Source: Symmachiella macrocystis (GTDB taxonomy: Bacteria; Planctomycetota; Planctomycetia; Planctomycetales; Planctomycetaceae). From it: a stretch of 64,000 nucleotides of DNA. The notes under the pieces were generated by a model. The model was not told the DNA's origin and searched no databases. It was given only the letters and a program-made list of their open reading frames with translations. The stretch lies in NCBI RefSeq assembly GCF_007860075.1, contig NZ_SJPP01000001.1, forward strand, positions 186,001-250,000. Direction: 5' to 3'. Positions within the stretch are counted from its first letter, which is position 1. Each line of letters begins with the position of its first letter. Made by a program: the position numbers and the translations under genes. Shown here in pieces: positions 52,823 through 59,989 of the stretch.

Positions 52823-54247
52823 ATGAGTTCACCCCACAACGGGATCAATACGCCGCTCTCCAGACGCTCATTCCTGGTCGCCTCCGGCATGGGTTTGGCG
52901 GGAACGGCCCGGGGAACGACCGCACCAGCCGCGGCGGCAAATGTGCCGCAAGGCCGCAAGCTCGCCAAATCGACGATCCTGTTTTTCCTCTGTGGCGGAT
53001 CCTCGCACATCGACATGTGGGATCTGAAACCGAAAGCCCCGATCGAATATCGCGGCCCCTTTGCCCCGATCGCCACCACTGCTCCCGGCATTGAACTGAG
53101 CGAACACCTGCCGCTGCTCGCGCAACAAGCGCACCATTTGAACATCGTCCGATCGGTCGGCGCCACCGTGAACACCAACGACCACCACGGCGGGTACTAC
53201 CACAATCTCACCGGACATGCGCCGGACATCACGTTCGTGACATTGGGAAATAACCGCACACCGGTTGCAGACGATTGGCCGTTTATGGGTTCGGTCGTCG
53301 CCGCCAAAAAACCGGCCCGCCCGCAACTTCCCAGCGCGATCACCCTGCCCCATAAACCGAGTCGAGCGCCCTATACCCGGCCGGGACAATTCGCCGCACG
53401 GATTGGTCCTGAATTCGATCCGCTCTACATCAACGGCAGCCATAAAAATCCACTTGAGTTCCACGCCCCGTCACTGGTCCTAGAAGGGGATGTCTCTCCC
53501 GAGCGGCTGACCAACCGCCGCGAATTACTCAGCACTGTGGATGCTGCCCGCCGCGATTTCGAAACAAACGCCTCCCCCAAAACTTGGAGCAACCAACAAA
53601 AACGAGCCGTCAATCTACTGCTCTCCTCCAGCACCACCGAGGCGTTCAACGTCGCCGCGGAACCGGCCGCCCTGCGGGAGCGATATGGTGAAACCATCAA
53701 TGGCATGAGCCTGCTGTTGGCGCGGCGACTGGTCGAAGCCGAAGTGCCGTTCATTACGGTCTTCTGGAAAGGGGACACGGCGCTGAATAAAAAATGCAAA
53801 AGCGCCGGCAGTTGGGACACACACGGCAACAACTTCAACTGCTTGAAAGAGAACCTACTTCCGGAATTTGATCGCGGATTTTCAGCACTGATCGAAGATC
53901 TGTCCGACCGCGGACTCTTGGACGAAACACTGCTGCTGGTCAGCAGCGAAATGGGCCGCACCCCCAAAATCGGCGACCGTCGTTCCGGCGGCGTCGCCGG
54001 CGCCGGTCGTGATCACTGGACGCATTGCCTAAGTAACGTCTTCGCCGGCGGTGGCATGTCGGGCGGACAAGTCTACGGCGCCACCGACCGCTTCGCCCAA
54101 TTCCCCGCCGACCGCCCCGTAACCCCCGCCCACATTGCCAAAACGGTCTACCACGCCATGGGTGTCGACGACATCGAATTCCAAGACCGCGAAGGCCGCC
54201 CCTACAACGCACTCCCCGACGGCTATCCGCTGACCGAATTGTTTTAG
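52823..54247 (+). CDS. DUF1501 secreted protein
   Basis: 474 residues with the leader SRRSFLVASGMGLAGTARGTTAPAAAA (twin arginine). Core blocks: TILFFLCGGSSHIDMWDLKPKAPIEYRGPFAPIATTAPG, LNIVRSVGATVNTNDHHGGYYHNLTGHAP, VPFITVFWKGDTALNKKCKSAGSWDTHGNNFNCLKEN and LLLVSSEMGRTPKIG, followed by GRDHWTHCLSNVFAGGGMSGGQVYG. The DTHGNNF part has an inserted K-x-KCKSAG stretch not seen in the other copies here. Strand-mates are the HTTM gene upstream (154 bp) and the TTAGCCAC element downstream, which starts 13 bp after the stop. Confidence 0.92.
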   Translation: MSSPHNGINTPLSRRSFLVASGMGLAGTARGTTAPAAAANVPQGRKLAKSTILFFLCGGSSHIDMWDLKPKAPIEYRGPFAPIATTAPGIELSEHLPLLAQQAHHLNIVRSVGATVNTNDHHGGYYHNLTGHAPDITFVTLGNNRTPVADDWPFMGSVVAAKKPARPQLPSAITLPHKPSRAPYTRPGQFAARIGPEFDPLYINGSHKNPLEFHAPSLVLEGDVSPERLTNRRELLSTVDAARRDFETNASPKTWSNQQKRAVNLLLSSSTTEAFNVAAEPAALRERYGETINGMSLLLARRLVEAEVPFITVFWKGDTALNKKCKSAGSWDTHGNNFNCLKENLLPEFDRGFSALIEDLSDRGLLDETLLLVSSEMGRTPKIGDRRSGGVAGAGRDHWTHCLSNVFAGGGMSGGQVYGATDRFAQFPADRPVTPAHIAKTVYHAMGVDDIEFQDREGRPYNALPDGYPLTELF

Positions 54248-54301
54248 TTGCACAGTTATATTAGCCACGGATTAACACGGATGAAACACGGATAAGTAAA
54301 A

Positions 54302-54326
54302 GTAGGTCATGCTGTGCATGACCTAC
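54302..54326. repeat. Perfect hairpin GTAGGTCATGC-TGT-GCATGACCTAC
   Basis: An 11-bp perfect stem with a 3-base loop, 8 bp before the cargo-gene ATG and 6 bp after the left inverted repeat. Its design, GTAGG...CCTAC, resembles the GTAGGGTGCGT-CG-ACGCACC palindromes at 2333 and 6088. Confidence 0.7.
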
Positions 54327-54333
54327 GACTGAC

Positions 54334-54660
54334 ATGCCAAAAGCAACGTCCATATGTCCGGGGGCGCCAATGTGTTGTAAACACACATTAATACGTTCTT
54401 CTGTGATCGGTATTGCTGTGCTGGGGATGATATTTGGGATTGGGATATGGAATTTCAACCAACCACCACACGCATATTATGCTGTTCAGAATCTCTCTCT
54501 CCATGCAACGAAGGATGAGACGATCCGCATGCTTGGGTCCCCAGGAAGTGTTCAACAGAATGGAAGAGTCTTGGTATACACCAGGCTCCTGTCGTGGGGC
54601 ATCTTGTATGTGAACCTTGATGGAGAGAGCAGGTATCTCAGCTATACCTATGACAAATGA
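54334..54660 (+). CDS. Small membrane-anchored protein with BamE/SmpA-like domain, cargo of the inverted-repeat element
   Basis: 108 residues, or 97 from a second ATG at 54370 (MCCKHTLIRSS), which puts the hydrophobic segment VIGIAVLGMIFGIGIW near the N-terminus and may be the true start. The rest, AVQNLSLHATKDETIRMLGSPGSVQQNGRVLVYTRLLSWGILYVNLDGESRYLSYTYD, resembles SmpA/BamE-like folds (a helix with T-x-x-E-x-x-x-x-L-G-x-P, then strands and a D-G turn). Base composition is visibly more AT-rich than in flanking genes. It is the only gene between the 35-bp inverted repeats. Function unknown; coding status is fairly likely. Confidence 0.6.
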   Translation: MPKATSICPGAPMCCKHTLIRSSVIGIAVLGMIFGIGIWNFNQPPHAYYAVQNLSLHATKDETIRMLGSPGSVQQNGRVLVYTRLLSWGILYVNLDGESRYLSYTYDK

Positions 54661-54774
54661 AAGACGGCTAGAACGCCGGGAGCAGGACGTAATGTCTTAT
54701 TTTTTATCCGTGTCTCATCCGTGTTAATCCGTGGCTAAAAATCCTTCCCTCCCATCAAACCGGAGACCCACCCC

Positions 54775-56070
54775 ATGAATCCTCTCCATGACAATATCTC
54801 CCGCCGTGGCTTTCTCGCCGGTTCATTGGCTGCCGGAACGGGTTTGGCGTTTTCGCCCTGGTCGTTGCAGGCGGACGAGACGAAGCCTAAGAAAAAGCTG
54901 GCTGTCATCACCACCGAATGGCGGTTTCACTCCCATGCCTGGCACATGGCGGAGCGGTTTCTGACCGGTTATCCGATCAATGGCAAATGGCATCACCCGC
55001 CGTTTGACGTCGTGACCGCTTACGTCGATCAATTCCCCGACAACGACCTCAGCCGCGGCCGCGCTAAAGAGTTCGGTTTCAAAATCACCCCCACCATTGC
55101 CGAAGCGCTGCGCAACGGCAAAGACAAACTCGACATCGATGCTGTGCTGATCATCGGCGAACATGGCAAGTACGACAAAAGCGACGTCGGCCAGACAAAA
55201 TATCCCCGCTACGAGTTCTTCAAAGCGGTCACCGATGTCTTTGCCGAAGACGGAAAAGTCCTCCCCATTTTCAACGACAAGCACCTGTCGTGGAACTGGG
55301 ATTGGGCCAAAGAGATGGTCGACATTTCGCGCGAACAAAAAATCCCATTCCTCGCTGGTTCCTCGTTGCCGGTCACATGGCGGATGCCCTCGATCGACAT
55401 GCCGTACGGCGCCGAGGTCGAGGAGATCATGTCGGTCGCCATCGGCGGTACGGACAGCTACGACTTTCACGCACTAGAAGTCATGCAGTGCATGGCCGAG
55501 CGCCGCAAGGGAGGCGAAACCGGTGTGGTTTCCATGCAGGCTCTTCGCGGCGACGATGTCTGGGAAGCGATGGACTCCGGTCCTTGGAAAGCGGGCGGCT
55601 GGGACCCTCAACTTTTCAAAGCCTGCCTGACCCGCACGCAAACCTTAGCCCAACCCGAGACCTACAGTCATCGCTACCCCACCACTGCTCAGATCCGGGA
55701 ATGGGTCAAAAAGCCGATCGCCTACCGTTTCGAATACGCCGATGGCCTGAAAGGCACGATGCTACTCATGAACGGCTTGGTGAATGACTTCACGTTTGCC
55801 GCCAAGTTAAAGGGCCAAAAAAATCCGCTCTCAACGCTGTTCTACCTGCCCCCCAACCCCAACGTGGTCTACTCCGCCGCCCTGATGTCCAACGCCGAAA
55901 AGACCTTCCTCACCGGCAAGCCCCCCTACCCCGTCGAACGCACATTACTCACCGGCGGCCTCGTCGAAGCGGGCATGAAATCGCTAGCGCAAGACAGCAA
56001 GAAGCTGGAGACGCCGCACCTAGCAGTCGAGTACCAGGTGCCGGACAAAACGTTGTTCTGGGTGAGTTGA
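54775..56070 (+). CDS. Tat-exported protein, function unknown
   Basis: 431 residues. Leader SRRGFLAGSLAAGTGLAFSPWSLQADE, with a twin-arginine motif. The mature part begins LAVITTEWRFHSHAWHMAERFLTGYPINGKWHHPPFDVVTAYVDQFPDNDLSRGRAKEFGF; later come VLIIGEHGKYDKSDVGQTKYPRYEFFKAVTDVF and HLSWNWDWAKEMVD. The opening strand and the AVLIIGEHG block suggest a nucleotide- or sugar-binding alpha/beta fold, but I do not recognise the family. It begins 36 bp after the inverted-repeat element, so its promoter may lie inside that element. Confidence 0.75.
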   Translation: MNPLHDNISRRGFLAGSLAAGTGLAFSPWSLQADETKPKKKLAVITTEWRFHSHAWHMAERFLTGYPINGKWHHPPFDVVTAYVDQFPDNDLSRGRAKEFGFKITPTIAEALRNGKDKLDIDAVLIIGEHGKYDKSDVGQTKYPRYEFFKAVTDVFAEDGKVLPIFNDKHLSWNWDWAKEMVDISREQKIPFLAGSSLPVTWRMPSIDMPYGAEVEEIMSVAIGGTDSYDFHALEVMQCMAERRKGGETGVVSMQALRGDDVWEAMDSGPWKAGGWDPQLFKACLTRTQTLAQPETYSHRYPTTAQIREWVKKPIAYRFEYADGLKGTMLLMNGLVNDFTFAAKLKGQKNPLSTLFYLPPNPNVVYSAALMSNAEKTFLTGKPPYPVERTLLTGGLVEAGMKSLAQDSKKLETPHLAVEYQVPDKTLFWVS

Positions 56071-56520
56071 AGGGAATTCAATAGCAGCCACAGAGGTCTC
56101 AGAGGACACAGAGAACTTAGCGAGACGGAGCCGCAACACAGCGTGTCCGTTTTTCTTAGCCACAGATTGAACACAGATAAAACACAGATCTCCGGCGTGA
56201 CTCCCCAAAATCCCAAACCGACCGCTTGCGGTCGCATTGTGCGCCCGAACTGCGCACAAGCTGTGAACGCTCGCAGTACAGAGAGGACTTTGTAAGAAAT
56301 CCTCTGTGAACTCTGTGTTCTCTGTGGCTAATTCCAATATGCCTAGACCGTGGGGAACTCGAAAACCGTCTGCGTTTGTGCATGCATGAGTTTTCAAGGA
56401 CCGGCAGTCCAATAGCGATCGATGCCGAACTTGGGTGCAATCCTCAAGAATACATAGACAAAACCGACACTCTTTCGGATCATATCAGCGAACACCTCCA
56501 TTCGTGAAAGGTCTGCTGGC
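56071..56520. other. Intergenic region rich in CACAGA repeats, 450 bp
   Basis: It contains a CAGCCACAGAGGTCTCAGAGG stretch (56084-56105) and the 176-bp TTAGCCACAGA element at 56156-56331. No gene. Confidence 0.6.
56156..56331. repeat. TTAGCCACAGA...TCTGTGGCTAA element, copy A
   Basis: Perfect 11-bp terminal inverted repeats. The interior aligns over its whole length with copy B at 59739-59906, including ACCGACC.CT.GCG.TCGCA.TGTGCG and GTAAGAAA.CCTCTGTGAACTCTGTG, with substitutions, and a 9-bp insertion, near the right end. It lies upstream of the first tandem paralog. Confidence 0.75.
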
Positions 56521-57993
56521 ATGGTCGCTCCCCGCTCAATCGTTGGTACTGTCTTTCTGTTTCTCGCGGCGGCTCAATCTGCGCTCGGCGACGATGCCCA
56601 GGCACCACAGAAGCCGGACATTGAATTCATCAAATGCCGGGTGCTGGTCGTCGACGCGCTGGGGCAGCCGGTCCAAGGGGCTGTCGTCATGCCGTCGGGC
56701 TTTCGGACCCGCGCCGAACCGGGGTCGCATTGGGGCTGGGTCAAGCAACGCTTCGGGCCGGTCCCAAAGGTCAAAACCGGCCCCAAGGGCATCGCTGAAA
56801 TCGAAGTCCCCAAATTCGTCACGGAAAAACAAACGATCGGCCAAGTCACCTGGCTGGTCGACAATCCTGACCATGTCGTCTACCGCGCAGACCACGACAT
56901 CAATGATGATCCGGCCGAAATCACGCTCAAAGATGGCTACCGCATTGCTGCCACCGCCGTCGATGCGGCCACCACCGAGCCGATCAAAGAGCATCTGTAT
57001 GCCGTACAAAGCGGTTACAATATGTCACTCGGCGCGGAATGGCGCCAGTCCAAAAGCGGCGTCTTGTTGTCGCGGGTATTCGACGAAGCACAAATCACAC
57101 TCCGCTTGGTTGCGCTAACGCCCGGCCAACCGGCGCGATTTAGCGATTTGATCACCCTGGACCGCGCCGATGACGGTGGCCGCATCTTTTTGCGATCCAT
57201 TCCGCTCAAACCCGGCACGCGCGTCGCGGGCAAACTCGACCCCGCCGTTCCCCGCCCCGTCACTGGGGGAAATGTGGTTGCCTTTATTTCAGCCGGCGAA
57301 GTACCCCAAGATGGATCCCGTGCCGCGCTGTGGAGATGGAACGACGAAACAAAAATCCAACCGGACGGCTCTTTCGTTTTCGAATCGCTCCCCCGCGGCG
57401 AAGTGGTACAATTGATCGCAGTCTGTAACGGCTGGATATCCAAAAATCCGACACAGGCCGAACTCGATGCCGTGCTTCCCTGGCAAGAGAATCTGAATCC
57501 CGGGCTTGCCAATAGCTTCACGACGCCGCAAGTCTTCTCGCTCGACGCAGCTAAAATTGAGCCGACGCTCGGAATGTTTACAGCTGCAACTTGCCGTATC
57601 AAGGTGGTCGATCCCGACGACAAACCATTACCTGCCGCAGAGGTCATGATGTGGCCGAATCATAAGCAGTTGCGAGGGGGGTCAACAGTCCTGGGCTTCG
57701 GATATCGATCAACGGATTTGTTGCGGACAATCGAGAAAGGGGAAGAATTGGATTGGCAGGCGATCATGCAGGATAAAATGCGCTTTCGAGCAAAAACCAA
57801 TGACGAGGGAGTCGCCGTGATTCTGAATCTCCCCGGCCGCCCCAACATTGGGCTGAATGTCATACACAACGACTTTGATCAACCCGCCCTACAGGGACGT
57901 CGTTTTAGGAACGTCGATCTCAAACCGGGCGAATCAACTGAAATCACGATCCGCATGGAACCCAAAGGCGAAAACGAACTCGGCGCCCCGTGA
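56521..57993 (+). CDS. Secreted protein with carboxypeptidase-regulatory-like domains, tandem copy 1
   Basis: 490 residues with a signal peptide ending near residue 22 (SALGDD). The mature start, DAQAPQKPDIEFIKCRVLVVDALGQPVQGAVVMPSG, has the V-x-D-x-x-G-x-P-V-x-G-A-x-V pattern of CarboxypepD_reg/Cna_B-type beta-sandwiches. A similar unit recurs near residue 360 (CRIKVVDPDDKPLPAAEVMMWP). The closing GESTEITIRMEPKGENELGAP is shared almost exactly with the next gene. It is probably an extracellular structural or binding protein; no enzyme motif was seen. The start ATG has GAAAGG about 9 bases upstream. Confidence 0.8.
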   Translation: MVAPRSIVGTVFLFLAAAQSALGDDAQAPQKPDIEFIKCRVLVVDALGQPVQGAVVMPSGFRTRAEPGSHWGWVKQRFGPVPKVKTGPKGIAEIEVPKFVTEKQTIGQVTWLVDNPDHVVYRADHDINDDPAEITLKDGYRIAATAVDAATTEPIKEHLYAVQSGYNMSLGAEWRQSKSGVLLSRVFDEAQITLRLVALTPGQPARFSDLITLDRADDGGRIFLRSIPLKPGTRVAGKLDPAVPRPVTGGNVVAFISAGEVPQDGSRAALWRWNDETKIQPDGSFVFESLPRGEVVQLIAVCNGWISKNPTQAELDAVLPWQENLNPGLANSFTTPQVFSLDAAKIEPTLGMFTAATCRIKVVDPDDKPLPAAEVMMWPNHKQLRGGSTVLGFGYRSTDLLRTIEKGEELDWQAIMQDKMRFRAKTNDEGVAVILNLPGRPNIGLNVIHNDFDQPALQGRRFRNVDLKPGESTEITIRMEPKGENELGAP

Positions 57994-58028
57994 CCACGTA
58001 GCCTGAAGATCGGTAGGGAATAAAATAA

Positions 58029-58112
58029 CTCACGCAAAGCCGCCAAGTCCGCGAAGGTTTTCGAGGGACGCCGCCGTGTTATTCCTTGGCGAGCTTTGCG
58101 GCTTTGTGTGAG
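58029..58112. repeat. Inverted-repeat hairpin between tandem paralogs
   Basis: CTCACGCAAAGCCGCCAAG (58029-58047) is matched in inverse by CTTGGCGAGCTTTGCGGCTTTGTGTGAG (58085-58112) with small bulges. The left arm also appears, truncated, after the second paralog (59678-59690), so the 3' flank was duplicated with the gene. It may act as a terminator. Confidence 0.6.
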
Positions 58113-58182
58113 ACTTTATTGATCCAATACAATGCAGATAATAAACACGGCCAACACTGTCCGTTATCAAAAGCTCCGCAGC

Positions 58183-59643
58183 ATGTTCCCATCGCGCTCC
58201 TTGTTTCGTGCAGGGCTGATTCTATTGAGTGCTGGCATTTGTGCAGCCGGCGACGATGCCCAGGCACCGCAAAAGCCGGACATTGAATTTATCAAATGCC
58301 GGGTGAGCGTTGTCGATCCCCATGGTGAACCGGTTGGGGGAGCGTTCGTCACTCCCTGGGCTTTGTGCCCGCGTCGCGAACCGCAAGCGCATTGGGGGTG
58401 GAAAGAATCGCGTCTTGGCCCCCGTCCCCGCGCCAAAACCGGTGCCGACGGCACCGCTACCTTGAAGGTAGCGAAATTTGCCATGGAAAAAGTCGAAGTC
58501 GGCCTCGTCACTTGGCAAGTCGATCATCGCGATTTTGTCATCTATCGGGAAGACCACAATATCAACGACGCCCCGGCCGAGATTAAGCTGCAAGACGGCT
58601 ACCGCATCGCTGCGACCGCCATCGATGCGGAGACAAAAGCGCCGATCAAAGAACATCTTTTCGCCCACATGAACGGCGATCGGCATTTTGACTTCGCCGA
58701 ATGGAATCTGGCTAAAAGCGGCGTGCTACTGTCGCGGACATTCGATGCTGAGAATTTTTTTCTGCGGCTAATCGCCTTGCCTCCGGACGGACCGGCTCTC
58801 TATAGCGAATTGCTCGCTGTCGACCGCGTCGAAAATGGTAGCCGCGTGTTTTTGCGGAATATCCCGCTCCATCGTGGTGTGCGTGTCCAAGGCAAAATTG
58901 ATGATGCCGTCCCCCGTCCCATCAAGGCAGGTAAAGTCATCGCCTACATCTCCGCCGGCCCGATTGTAGAGGACCCGCACTTGGAATTCGAATGGTGGTG
59001 GTGGGAAGACTACGCCGACATCCAACCGGATGGAACATTTGAATTTACTTCGCTGCCTCGCGGCGACATCGTGCAACTAATTGCCGTGTGCGATGGTTGG
59101 GTCTCTCGCACGCCCAACCAGGCAGAGATCCAATCGGTCGTCCCTTGGAAATATGACCAGCACATTAGTAATCGCGTCTTACCTCACGTCTTCGCACTGG
59201 ATGAGGAGACGATCCAACCCACAATCGCGATGGATCGCACCGTGGCCTGCAAAACCACCGTGCTCGACCCAAGCGGCAAACCGCTGCCCGGCGCTGTAGT
59301 ATTGATGTGGCCGAATCAAATCTTACTGCGTGGTGGCGGCACATTATTGGGATTTGGTTTTCGGGTGAGTGAATCGCTCCGTGCACTGGCGCAAGGAAAA
59401 AAGGTGCCGAAGTTTTCGGACTGGAAGTCCCCCTACCAAGCGACGACCAACGCAGAAGGCATCGCCACAATTTACAACCTGCCCAGCAACGGCAACGTCG
59501 GTCTCCTCGCCGAACACCCGCAATTTGTCCAACCCATCGAGAAAAACCGCCGCTCCACCTACGTTGGCATGAAACCGGACGAAACGACCGAGATCACGAT
59601 CCGCATGGAACCCAAAGGCGAGAACGAACTCGGCGGGCCGTGA
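58183..59643 (+). CDS. Secreted protein with carboxypeptidase-regulatory-like domains, tandem copy 2
   Basis: 486 residues from the ATG at 58183 (MFPSRSLFRAGLILLSAG), chosen because it aligns with copy 1; the frame is open 17 codons further upstream. Signal peptide, then DDAQAPQKPDIEFIKCRVSVVDPHGEPVGGAFVTPW, as in copy 1. The internal blocks DDPAEITLKDGYRIAATAVDA in copy 1 and DAPAEIKLQDGYRIAATAIDA here show full-length homology. A WWWWED stretch near residue 275 is particular to this copy. The 3' ends and the first 40 bp of flank remain nearly identical, and the centre is diverged. Likely extracellular or periplasmic. Confidence 0.8.
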   Translation: MFPSRSLFRAGLILLSAGICAAGDDAQAPQKPDIEFIKCRVSVVDPHGEPVGGAFVTPWALCPRREPQAHWGWKESRLGPRPRAKTGADGTATLKVAKFAMEKVEVGLVTWQVDHRDFVIYREDHNINDAPAEIKLQDGYRIAATAIDAETKAPIKEHLFAHMNGDRHFDFAEWNLAKSGVLLSRTFDAENFFLRLIALPPDGPALYSELLAVDRVENGSRVFLRNIPLHRGVRVQGKIDDAVPRPIKAGKVIAYISAGPIVEDPHLEFEWWWWEDYADIQPDGTFEFTSLPRGDIVQLIAVCDGWVSRTPNQAEIQSVVPWKYDQHISNRVLPHVFALDEETIQPTIAMDRTVACKTTVLDPSGKPLPGAVVLMWPNQILLRGGGTLLGFGFRVSESLRALAQGKKVPKFSDWKSPYQATTNAEGIATIYNLPSNGNVGLLAEHPQFVQPIEKNRRSTYVGMKPDETTEITIRMEPKGENELGGP

Positions 59644-59989
59644 CCACGTCGTCCAAACATCGATAGGGATTAAAACCTCACGCAAAGCCGCTTAGGACTT
59701 AGCCCAGTTGAGCTGCAACTCAAAGTGACCGTTATTTCTTAGCCACAGATTGAACACAGAAGAAACACGGACTTCCGGTCTAACACTCCAATATCCAGAA
59801 CCGACCACTCGCGATCGCACTGTGCGATCCGCATTGCGCACGAAGTTTGACCGCCTGCAGAACAGAGAAGACTATGTAAGAAACCCTCTGTGAACTCTGT
59901 GGCTAATCCCTTTCAACACGGCGTGGGCTGCGTATGGATTCGTGGGGATAACCAACCGTCCTACATCGAAAGATGCGCCGCAACGTGCC
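59644..59989. other. Convergent intergenic region, 346 bp
   Basis: It begins with a duplicate of the flank of tandem copy 1 (about 59641-59690), then carries TTAGCCACAGA element copy B (59739-59906). No gene. Confidence 0.6.
59739..59906. repeat. TTAGCCACAGA...TCTGTGGCTAA element, copy B
   Basis: 168 bp with the same perfect 11-bp inverted ends as copy A and similar interior. Homology to copy A extends about 40 bp to the left (TTAGC..GAG..GCAAC), so the shared unit may be slightly longer than the inverted-repeat interval. Confidence 0.75.

Larger units (their letters stand above)
54261..54738. mobile_element. 478-bp element with 35-bp terminal inverted repeats and a cargo gene
   Basis: The left end (54261-54295) starts TTAGCCACGGATTAACACGG; the right end (54704-54738) is its inverse complement with a single mismatch over 35 bases. 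The arms are built of CACGGAT units 10-11 bp apart. Between them lie a 25-base perfect hairpin (54302-54326) and one small open reading frame (54334-54660). No transposase is present, so any movement would need help from elsewhere. It is bounded by DUF1501 and a Tat-leader gene 36 bp away. Confidence 0.65.
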
